DNA of 64,000 bases, taken from contig JACATO010001129.1 of assembly GCA_018389105.1 (NCBI GenBank), positions 310,001 through 374,000 of the forward strand. The letters are read 5' to 3'. Position numbers and translations under genes: made by a program. The notes below the pieces were generated by a model, which was not told the DNA's origin, made no database searches, and worked only from the letters and a program-made list of their open reading frames with translations. The stretch is from Nautilus pompilius (taxonomy: Eukaryota; Mollusca; Cephalopoda; Nautilida; Nautilidae). This document shows, piece by piece, positions 27,901-39,900 of this stretch (its first letter is position 1; each line of letters begins with the position of its first letter).

Positions 27901-30900
27901 TGCACATTCTTGCTGACTTTGCTTGCATCATGCAGCCATACACTAGTACTGATTATATTAACAGCTGTTTTTCAATTGTAGAGGATTTTCTTCTGATATT
28001 AGGCCATTTCTGATTGAACATGATTACTACAATACCCTTGAGGATCTGGCCACGTAAGTTTTTAAGCCACAGTCCACTTCCAGGCTTCTTTTGCTTGCTG
28101 TGCATGGTATTTTGTGTAGTGCTATGCACTGGTGTGAGTTGGTCAGTTGTAGCTTTGTACTGCCATGTTTATAATATTTGTTTGCTTGTAGTGGATTTCC
28201 GCCAAATGTAGTATCCAGAGAAATTGAAGATGATGAAGATATCTATGGTAACCTTAAAGACATGGCTTTGTAAGTACTGTGTCTAATTTCATAATATTAT
28301 TTATTTCTTTAAATAATTTACAATCTTTATTAGAATTTAAGAAAGTTTTGTTTTAATGTGCCAAAAGATATGTACACATTTCTCTATAACCTAGTAAACT
28401 AAAATATATTGTTTGATAATTTTTGCTGTATACATCAGACACCTCAAATGTGATACTCTACAATAGGTGTTCAAAATGTTCACTTCTGACAACAGATTGA
28501 CATGCTGCAGCCATGTTTACACATGAATAGCTGTTTAATCATCAACAATTTTATGTTGAAGTTCATGGATGGTAGCAGCTTTGTGGTTTGCACCTTGTTC
28601 TTCATCACACCCTTCAAAAAAATATCTGGCAGTGATAAATCTGGAGAGTATGGTGAATATTCAGTTAATCTACATCTTATTCAAGCCCCAGTAAACTGTT
28701 CATCTAAAAATATTTATACATTTTTGCTACACATTGAAATCATGGAATGCCAGGAATTTCTTGTTGTTTTGCATGGCATCATTGACTGAAACATCTTAAC
28801 GTTTAGAGACAAAATGTCTTTTTATGGTGCAGAATACAAAACTGTGTATACATATTTTTGGACACTATATATTGCCTTATCCATTTTAGAATTTGTTAAT
28901 TTTTTTTTTTTTACCTTTTTAAAGAGAGAGTACAAAATTTGTATTGAGCTGAGCTGAGCTGAAAGAAATTTCTGCATTTGATTTATGAAAGGCTTTTTTT
29001 AAATTTTGTTGCATGTGTGTTTGTACATTTTTATATGTGATTAATTATATTTATTTTTTAAGCACTAAACATACTCCTCACAAAAAGTAAGTAGCAAGTT
29101 TTTCCAATCCTGTCCAGTATATATATGGTTACATATATACATGAAGAGGACCATATTGAAGAAAGAAAGCAGATGACAGTACAGTTATTTTCTTCCATTT
29201 AATCCAAACACATCTTTTGCACATGGTCTATTATCATTTCTTCTATAAGCAGGTTATACATGAGGCGTAAGTCAGTTTAGGAATTCTTTGCCATAATTTA
29301 ATACAAAATTGGGTGGCTTAACCTGTCTTGATAGTCCATGGAAGAAGATGCAAAATGCTGTTCCTTCCCAATACAGTGTTTGCTTATTGCATTGATATTT
29401 CTTTAATGCTAAAAAGATACTGTCATATTTTCCAGTTTGTGGATACTTTGTTTAAGTCACTCAGGTTTACAGTGCCATATTAAGATTATTATCTTGTCAC
29501 CCTTGCAGGAAAAAAAGTTTTTTCAACAGCTGAATCTCTCCAAAATTATCTCCAAAGAACGACTATAGAATTTTGACATGGACAGTTTGAACAAGCTTCA
29601 TACTAGTTGTATGAAGTCCGAAATACTACTGGTGTATATCTCTCTAACACGACACTATTGTAGCTATTCATCCTTTGGACATACAACATTGCAGCTGAGG
29701 GTTACAGTGTTGGCACTATGCTCTTTTTATAAACAAGTCTATATTCTGTTTAGATAACAATGTTGAATGAGCTGGAGTCTGGGGTCAAACTGGGGGGTCA
29801 TTTTCTAACTGCAATCACTCAGCATAATTGATTTGGTAAGGGCAGCCTGAAGTTAAGACAAGTTGGCCAAAGAATTTACTTAGTCATCAAGAGAGGTGCC
29901 ATGCTGGAATCAGATGTGAGAATAAGATAATTATGTTTATAGTGTTATCTCTAGTCCAATCAGTGTTCTTGCTATGACTTCTATAGGTTGGGACATGGGG
30001 CACATCATTTATGATTTTAAGGGGTCATTTGAAAACTGAGTGGGCCCTAGAGCTCACATGCAGACCCACAGCTGACAATTTATGTGAACAAATGAACACG
30101 CACTCCACACAACACGGGAATACCTCTGGTCCACCTTGATCAGCAGCATCGTAATGTCCCGGCCGCACAAACAGCAGAATCGCTGCACCAACATGCGAGG
30201 CTAGCTATTTGAATGAAAATCTTTGTTTGTTGCCAGTCCTGTCTCCCCCCTCCCTCCACACATTTATATACACATACACACACACATCCTCTGCCACCGT
30301 GCACAAAGTGTGGGTCCCCAGTTCGTCGCTGAATTCACATCAGCCAAGGCCCGCAATGGAAAGAAAACATCTTATCAGCTTTTTGAACCACAAGGGATTA
30401 CATGTATCCGTGAAGGCAGGCAGAAATGGCCAGGAAACCGCTAAACAAATTTTGTAAACAAACTTGATGCTGAACACACTGTCATGGGGTAAGACAGATC
30501 TGTTTGTTTTTGCAACGACATCGTCAATCGACGCTACTCAAGAACAATGTAAAAATGACACCCAGATAAAAAAAACAAACAAAAATAAACTCATGCCAGA
30601 GAAGTGGTCTCAGCACAGGAAGTATGTAATTAATATAAATAAAGCAAAACCTACTTCAGAACTGCTGTTTATGAGACAGGTGAAATTATGTTTTAATATA
30701 ATTGCATTTAACATTATTTATCCTATTTTTTATCTATTAATTTCAAAATATAACATCTGATATTTTTGTGAGAACGATCACTGGCGCAAAACAAATCATG
30801 TGAGTGACTGTCCACTCACGCAGGGTTTTCTTTACGAAAAGGCCCGACACACATCAAAACAAGATTTTTCTTTGGAAAAGGAAGTACACGTTGATATGCG

Positions 30901-33900
30901 CCCAGGAATGCACGTGGATAACAACGAATGTACCAATAATTTTATCAGTGTGTCATTGGCGCATGGCGTGGCCTTAAAAAAATCTTGTCCAATGACAAAG
31001 TCCCACGTTTATGTATAACAGCAACTGTTTGCAATGAAAGTAGACAATAGATTTCAGACATTTTTTCTATCAAGTTCAGTATAATTTAAAGAAATCAAAT
31101 CTTTTATTTAATGACAGCAATTATATAGGCAATTTCATTTCCAATTACCGTGGGATATAGGAATAATTAAACAAAAACAAAATTTTTATATCAATTGACT
31201 TTTAAAATATAGTTTATTTATTTACAGAATGATTGATAGTTCTGAGCAACAAACTATTTTTATTTTAAAAAAGGAATTAATTGTTTGATGATTCAGTTTT
31301 AATACCAGAATCAGGTCTGCAATAGAAAAATTGTGCGAAAACTAATAGCTAATTCTTATAGATTTTTGGGTGCTGTTTTCAGCAAAAATAGTTAAAAAAT
31401 TCCATCATGTACCAGTTTTCCACAAACTCAAATTTTTGATTTCATTATCTCCAGAATCACTGTATTAAGCTTTTAAACAAAAAAATTATAATTAATTTTT
31501 CTTTTTTTTTTACCTCTTTTTTGTTTCTGCCTCTCCAAACATTGCCATGCAGGGAAGGTGATCACTGACTCCTTTTTGTTCTTTTTGTTTCCCCCTTTCT
31601 GAAATCACGGTGATGACTGTTACTTTTGTTCATGTAACATATAGGGGTTCAATCTAAAAAATAAGAAAGAAATTTTCTGTCCAAACCTCTCATCAGCAAT
31701 ACACCCTGTACCTCATGACCCAGGTATAACCTCCAGAAAAACTAGAAGACACACCTGAAGACTGTGGAAAAGAAGGCCAGGATTCTGATGAGGACTTTCA
31801 CGATGTTCCAGGCAGCAGATAGCCCAAACTTTTTTCAAAACTTGAATTGAATGCCTTAGTCAGAGACTTGGATCTTCCTAAAGATGCAGCAGAACTGTTA
31901 CACTCTAGGTTAAAGGAAAAGAACTTGTTTTGTCCCTGGCACCTCTTTCTCATGGTTTAGAAATAGAGAAAAATATTTCATTCCATAGTTTTCTAAAGAA
32001 GGTGACCTGGTTTACTGTAGCAATGTCCCTGGATTGATGGAGAAGTTTAACATACAGTATGACGTGAAGGAGTGGAGGCTCTTTATTGACTCATCAAAAA
32101 GAAGCCTCAAAGCAGTGCTTCTCCACAATGGCAGCAAGTACACTTCAGTGCCAGTAGGGCATTCTGTGTATCTGAAAGAATGCTACGAGAATTTAGCCTT
32201 AATTCTCACCAAACTGAACTGCAAGGATCATGGATGGATGATATGTGGCAATCTAAAAGTAATTTCCATGCTTCTTGTGTGAATGGGACAGCTGGGACAG
32301 GGGCCAACATTGGATCAAAAAGGGTGGCCATGTAGGGTAGAATTAGAACCTGAAAGCAAAAATGTAGTATTGGAAAGTTTGGTTGATCCAAGGAAAGTCC
32401 TACTGTCTCCACTTCATATCAAGCTTGGACTGATGAAACAATTTGTAAAGGCTCTGTCAAAAGAACGAGAATGCTTTAAATACCTGTGCAACAAGTTTCT
32501 TTGACTGTCAGAAGCAAAAGTGAAAGGTGTTTTCGTCGGTCCAGATATTTGGAAACTTCTGAAAGATGATCAAGATGTGTTTGAAACAAAAATGGAAACC
32601 ACTGAAAAAGAGGCCTGGAAAGCTTTCAAAGAAGTTGTACAGAAATTTCTTGGGAACTATAAGGACCCCAACTTTAAGTGTACTGTGGAAAACATGCTGA
32701 TGAAAAATTTTTGTATTTTCTGACATAATTAACAAAGTCAGATACTGAGTTATGCTTTATAAATATATTCATATGAATGGTATCTGCAATTTCTCATGTA
32801 ATCAAGTCGGATATTTCCAAACAAGATAATACTCAACATCTAGCTCATTTTTCAATTTGTAAACACAAAAGCTTAAAAAGATATAAACTAAAATATCTAA
32901 TTTTTACTTATGCTTGTAGTTTTAAGTTTTTTTTACTGAGGTATAAATCTGTTATTAAAAAATAAGAAAACATTGAGTGATACAAAGAATTAAAATTTAG
33001 ATCTGATATTTTTACATAAAAATATTTTAGAATTAAATAAAAAATTGTGAGAAAACAACAATCAAACAAAAACAGCAATATGTTCATAGGCATGTTTAAC
33101 TTTATAAGTAAGTTCTCTTTAGAAAATCGAAATTGAAATAATATAACTCAGAATAAGAGAAAAAGAAAGAACAATTTCAACTATATGGTAAGCAAGTCTG
33201 GAAAAACCCTAGTCTCTTGTTAAACAATAAAGTTCATGTCTATCAAGCATGGAACTTAGCTCTATGTGTATGGAAGTAAGATATGGACCACCTACTCCAG
33301 ACATGAGATACAATTAAACAATTTCCAATTTTGTTTCCTGCACTACTATTTTAGCATTCAACAAGAAGAGAGGATAACCAAATACTGAGGTGCTAGCAAG
33401 TGAAAGATGGATGTAACCCAAGGACATTTTTATAGCAAAATTCCAGATGCTGCAACATCTACCTCATAGCTACTCAAAGTTGCACTTGCAAGATTTGCCA
33501 ATGAAATGGGAATGTTCCAAGTCAATGTCAACCATTGAGAGAAACTATCCAGGAACCACCCACTATAATAGTCAGTACTAGCGCTCTCTTTCAGCATCAT
33601 CAGAAAGCTTGTAGCAAGATGAATGAAGGATCAGTCCACTTATGATACAACCTCCACTGTCACACCACTGTTTTTGGTATGCAACAAATGTAGCAGAGCC
33701 TGCACAAACAACATTGGGATGCAAGGACATCAAAGGAATTAAAAGAAACTTTGGAATTGTTGGCACACACACCACAGTATATATAATATTATCAGCATCT
33801 ACTAATTAACTATAGAAAAATATTGTGAATTTAAAGTAAAAGAAAATAAATATTTAATAGATATCTTTATCAGAATACTTGAGAAATTATTACATAAAAG

Positions 33901-36900
33901 TTTCAGTGAATTTAGACCTTTTAGCTTCTTTTTTTGTTATAACCATAAATTGTGTTTGCTCATGATTTACTAAGCAGATTAAAAGGGAAAGCATAAAAAG
34001 TATATTTTACTTGTAGTACATATACAAATATTATCTACTATTTCTAGTATTTTTTTAATGTTACTGCTTTTTTTTCCCCCAATTTTAAGATGATGAAATA
34101 AAATTAAGTCTTATAAGTCTTAATTGCTTCTTTTTTTTTTCAAATTATTATTTGTTAGATATGTGGTAGTAGATATATGCTATTGATGGAATCTTGTTGG
34201 AGTAGTACTTAAAATCATTTTTGTCATAGAGCACAGGTACCATAACTAAGTCTTACCAGAAACTGATTGTCTGTTATAAGTGTAAAAGTCTATACTTGAA
34301 TTGGGCATTTCTCTTTATTAGGTTACTCACATGTTTTTGTTGTTCACTAAAAATATAAACATCATACTTAAAGTACAATGTAAGTTTATATTTAATTCTT
34401 TCAGTTTTGTCATCAAATAATTCTGTTCTTTTAAAAACTTATGCTTTCTTTTTAACAATTCCTAGATGGCTGTCCAAATTTAGCTGAAATCAGCAAGACA
34501 CTTGGCTATACTTGTTGTTTTTTTTTTGTTTTTATAAATACCTTGTTAATTTTTAGTGATAGTTTTGTTACAAAATTATTTGTGCTTTTGCTCTATTTTG
34601 ATAAGTCATTATAGCAACAGGCTGTATCAAGCTTCATCCTTGTTTTTAAGTAAATTTCTCAGATTTTTACTGTATGACTCATTTTTAATAATTAATCAAA
34701 GTAAAAACAATTTATCCATTATATATAGATGGTCATGTAAGTCAGTTTATAGTAAAAAATCTCATCATTGTGCTGGATGGGGGGGGGGGTCAAGCATTTT
34801 TTTTTCTTTCATGAAATAATAGATCTGCATGGAATATTAAGATAAATACATAAAACATCACATAACTTTTGTTTTGGCCTGGATAAATGCAAAGTAAGAC
34901 ATAGTAAAGATAGTGCAAACAAGTCTGGAGCGATCTTTCCTGGCCTTGTGATGAGAGATGGGCATGGAGGTTTTGTTTGTTTATTTACCTCTATCAAAAA
35001 TAGATGAAGTTGGCATGAAACTATCACCTATTAACCATACAAAAGCTGAACATGGTGATGAGGACATGGCTGGTCGAAGCATCCACACTGGTTACAAATA
35101 TTCCTCTCATCACTTAGATCATCCAACATTCTCAAAATTTTCTGCAAGGTCAGTGTATACTTCCATATCATGTGAGTTATCACCCTCAGAAGTTGAGGGA
35201 CATGCATCATCTATGATGATTAACATAGCACTGAGGACCACAATTTTTCTGCACTTGGTGGGCAATGGCTCCATAGATCTCTCGTTACCATAAATTAGTT
35301 TGGAATTTAAACAGAGGCAGGGAAGGTTAAAGCATCATGTTCCAATGAACACTTTACGGGTTAAATAATGGATTGGTATAGAATTAAATTTAGTATTTAG
35401 CTTAACTGTTGCTACCAATTATTTATGTTAATTTGTCTTTGCTAAAAAGGAAACAATAAAATACAATATCATTAATTTTATTATTTTATTAAGCTTTTCT
35501 CTTTGCTCCAAGCAATCCATGTTTTATACTACATTAAGCACTGCACAACTGACAATAAAAATAGAGATCTACATGAATCATTGAAATTCTATTGTGATAA
35601 GGTGAATGACATTGATCAGCAACAAATGTTTTTCAAATTATCTATAGAAAATGGTTGGGAAGTTTGAGAACATTGCTTAGCTGGAGAAGGATAAATTAAC
35701 TTGAATCCATTTATAGACCTTAATCATTTAGTTTTTTTAAATAATAATTTATTAGAATAGTAGTCAATAGCTTTCTGTTTGCATGTATTAGCCTTTGTGT
35801 GGCACTGTGTAGCACCAATATATGTGATTGACTTCTTGCTAACAGCTTCCAGAAAAAAAAAGCAAACCATGAGCAAAATCTTTGTGACAAACCTAATTTC
35901 TGTAAGTTGTGTGCTAAGAATACCTCACTTTCAGCAGCTCTGAATAGGTTTATAGAAATTGTTTAGTAGCACTCTCAGTTTGATTAGATTAATTATTTTT
36001 GCATCAGCATGAAATTTTTTTTTAAGTATGACAACATGAGGGCATATTTAGCATAATTCACCTAAATAATTTTTGCATATTCCTTTGCTGCTCATCATTA
36101 TCTATATTCTATATATGATGATATTGAGCACTTTTTGGATGAGCTAATGTCAAAAAATCCAAATATTCATCTATGTTCAGCTTTTTAAAGTTTATTTTCA
36201 GGGATGGAATATTCCAAAACCCTTCATCCAACAAAAGGTGGCATCCATGGGATGATATTGCACAGTTATTATTACTGGCATCAGTGGGTGCACACAGCAG
36301 TAGACATATTCTGGGCTATTTTATCTCATAGATGAGATAGTTGCATGATCAAAACTGTTGTGCAAAGAAGAGAGTGAGCAAAATATGCCATTATCATCTT
36401 GTACATTTTAAATACATGTGGAATTAAGGAAAGGGGTGATGCTTTTTGTGTGTGGAAAAGACAATAATATTCCTATTCTATTCAAATGCATATCACTCAG
36501 TAATGTCTGTAAGTCAAAGCTTCAACTTGACCTTCAAAAATTTTACCACTGCCATTTATCGAGTAGCTCTTTATTTTAGAAGATGAATATTTTTATCATC
36601 ATTTTAACTTCCAACTAGGTATGAATTTTCTCCCTTTGCCTTATTCCAGCGACTTGCCAGATGATGATGAGGTCTACAATAAAGGACCAAATGATGATAA
36701 TGAGCAGATTTATGAGGATCTGTGTTCCCTTAAACGTAAATCAAGTTCACAGGTAACACAGCCCCAATACATATGTTGTTCCTGTAGTTCCCTATACATT
36801 GTGCTTGTTGTCTAGATTCTTTCATGTTCAAGTTTGTAGCATTTTTATGAAGTTTACAAATCATTATTTTACATTAATCATTTTGTTGTATCAGTAAAAT

Positions 36901-39900
36901 AAATTTAATTTTTAGTTGAAATTCTGTAACTAAATGATATTATAGTGTTGTTTCTTTCTCTTTTTTTTAGAAAACCAATGAAAATTATATGTAATTATTG
37001 AGAATGACCATAAGAGAATTTCATTAATATTTTGTGAAAGAACATAACTTGGAAAAGAGATTGAATTTGTTTAAAATTTTGATTAAACTAGAAAATAATA
37101 CTTTACTGTGGTTTCTTTTTTGTTTAGTAAACAATTATAAATAATACCTAAAGTATTCAGTCTTGTATTTTATTGTTTCTGTCTTATTTTGTTTGGAGTC
37201 ATTCAAGAAGCTCTTTACTTTTGAGAATCCCTCTGTGATTTTAGAAATTACTTGTGGAATTATATCTTGTTCTCTTTGGGAATAGTTCCATTTTTGAAAA
37301 TGCTAATAAATATAGGTTTATGCTTTTGAGTTTAATATTTCTGAATAATTTTTACTTGCCAGTTGTTTTGGCATAAACAATACTGTTGAATTCTGATGCT
37401 TAAGCTGGTTTTATTGTTTCTGATAGAAGAATATCTATTTTATATAGCATAAATTTGCTTCCAGTTTTTATTAAAAATTATCAGTGTTTCTGACTGTCTT
37501 AGTAAATACTGCTTCAGTTAAAAACACTTAAGGTATTCTCAGCGTGTCAAAATAATTAACAATCATAAAATGTTATGAATTAGTCTTGTAGTTTTTAATT
37601 ATGAATGCAGATAGTAGTTATCCTGTGTTATGATCTAAAACTTTGTTGATCCATCTGATCAGTTTTTACCTATTATAGTTTACATTATATATTCACGTGA
37701 GTTGTCTTTTCAAACCAATCCATATTTTGTTTAGCATGAGACTTTCTATTAAATACAAATGTTTTTATAAGCCTTATTTTCACATAGCATCCAAATAATA
37801 GAAATACCACAAACTTGAACATTAATGATTAATGTTGTAATGTTGCACATTAACACTTTTTTAAAAAAATGTTTTTAGTATGCAGCATGGATTTCATTCC
37901 TTTTTATTTTTTCAATCAAGTTCCAGAAATTTTTTTTTCAGTTTGTTTGATGATGCAGCTAGTTTCTCTTTAATTTAAACTTCTATTTTGCAGGGTCTGC
38001 TGGTCCTCATGCTTCTTTTAATTGTGCTTTGCTAGCCCATCACTGTTTGTTTGTTTATTTGTTATGTAGTGAGAATGACTTGGATGACAATGAGGAGTTG
38101 TATGATGTTGTATATGAAGAGGAGGAGGATGATATATATGAACATTTATGTGCACATCATCAGAAGTTTACACCAGAATATTTTAGTGCAGTAAGTGTTT
38201 TAGAGCATGATTGCATGCCTTTGTTGTGTCCAAATATAAGTTGAAAGCTTTGTTTTGCCAGAACAAAGTATACTTTGGTGTGCTATGGTTCACCATCTTT
38301 CTTTTTAGCAGTCTGACTTTAAGAAACATTCTTTGAGTTGTCCGATGTTGTGTAATTAAATTACCATATGTTACACTCATTAATAATTATGTTCATAAAC
38401 AGAATTCTACAATAGTTTAAGAATAATTTTTGTTTTTAAAACGTTTTTGCTTTAATTGAATTATTGTTACTAGAAAAAAGTGGTTTACCCAAAAAACAGC
38501 CTCCATCTTTAAATCACAATGCTTAAATTTTATTTGGTACATTGCAGTGTTATAGAATCCAAGGAAATGATATAATGAGAATTACTGTAATAATATTTTA
38601 ACTCACTGATTTGAAGTTTTCTTGTAAAAATATCAGAGAAAGCTATAGTTTTTTTAAAAAAGAAGACAAAAAAAACTTAATGATAGGATTTTCCTGACTT
38701 TTTTAAAAATTCATTTTTTTTTATTTTATACAAGCACTTACTGAAGCTTGAGAAAAATCCTAAACTTTAACTTAGCTTCATAGGTGCTATATTGTACATG
38801 ACTATTTTAGATACTGCCATAATTTACTAATTTATTTTCTTTGTCATTTACCTGACAACAAATCAATATTTAATTTTTTTTAAAGTTTTTTTTCTTTTCT
38901 TACTAATTGTTTGATTTATACAAAAATTTACTTATGAAAGAGTTCAGTAGAGATTTATCTATTTCCAGACTCAGTTATCTCCCCCACAAACCAAGTGGGA
39001 CCACTGTATTAAAGAATTGGTTGATACAGAAAAGAATTATGTGGATGCATTACAGATGATTGTGACAGTAAGTAATACTTGGTTTACTAGCTTGGTTAGA
39101 CATTTAAATCATTTACATCAAATTCTTAACTTACTACTTTGTCAATTTTTCACCAGTGTCTAGGTGTTCATCTATCTGCTGAATTATTAGGTTTTTCTTG
39201 TAAGGTTAGTTATAGTTACTTGAGTAAAGTTTTTAATTTTAATTGCATATCTTTCTTTGCTAGTAATTTGTGAGTTTCTTATTTATTTATTCTATGTATC
39301 CAGCTATGGTGTTTCTGTTTTCATTAAATTTGGGTATTTTTAAAAATTTACAATAGAAAATATGTATCTGAATTTGTCAATAATGGGATTGGATTGATGT
39401 TTATTGATGGTTTCAGAGAACGCCATCAGCACTAATAACTACATGATCTTTATTTTCCACTGCCGACAACCATTGAAAATAAGACAATTTTAGTTTTTGT
39501 AGATACATTTGTCCGGCTGTGAACTAAAATTATTATACATTATTGTTTTATGCCCTGTATTAAATATTTTAAAGTATTTGCAATTATTTTATTTCACAAA
39601 TTTAATTGAATATTTTTTCTAAAACCATTTTTATAAAAACAACAGTTGTATTTTACAGAACATAATGCAACATTCTTAGGTTCTTAAACACAGTGACAGA
39701 TCAAAAGTATTTCACTATTATCTCTAAGTCTGTAAAGTCATAGTAATGTGGTTGAGTTGTTTTTCTTATATATGTTACTATTGAGCCATGCTTTCTTTCT
39801 TAATAAATTTATTGTTGTAATCTTCGTTATTTAACAAATAGTGATATCACTAAAAGTTAGTTCCAGAAGAACTTGGGTTCACTGCTTAAATTTCTGGTTT

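Larger units (their letters stand above)
15930..27981 (+). other. vav intron 3
   Basis: This 12-kb intron carries a dense cluster of dead transposons, annotated separately. The remaining parts (about 16000-17780, 20550-21370, 25830-27900) are AT-rich, with no coding or RNA signal that I could support. Confidence 0.8.
28270..36649 (+). other. vav intron 4
   Basis: This 8.4-kb intron holds a mariner-type remnant, an unclassified repeat protein and a LINE C-terminus, listed separately. 28810-31000 and 33800-36600 have no recognised gene. The 30050-31020 part is less AT-rich and has three open frames (30209-30457, 30464-30760, 30800-31018) that match nothing I know. Confidence 0.75.

Noticed and set aside
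34958..35293. 111-codon open frame, with a downstream [15 protein letters not shown] string resembling a piggyBac DDE block
   Set aside because: Only one short weak match (FKGR-SLKQYMP-like) and no other piggyBac motif; too little to support a call.
36619..36649. Alternative acceptor (CCAACTAG) that would extend exon 5a upstream
   Set aside because: It would place the conserved acidic/tyrosine module in the wrong frame.
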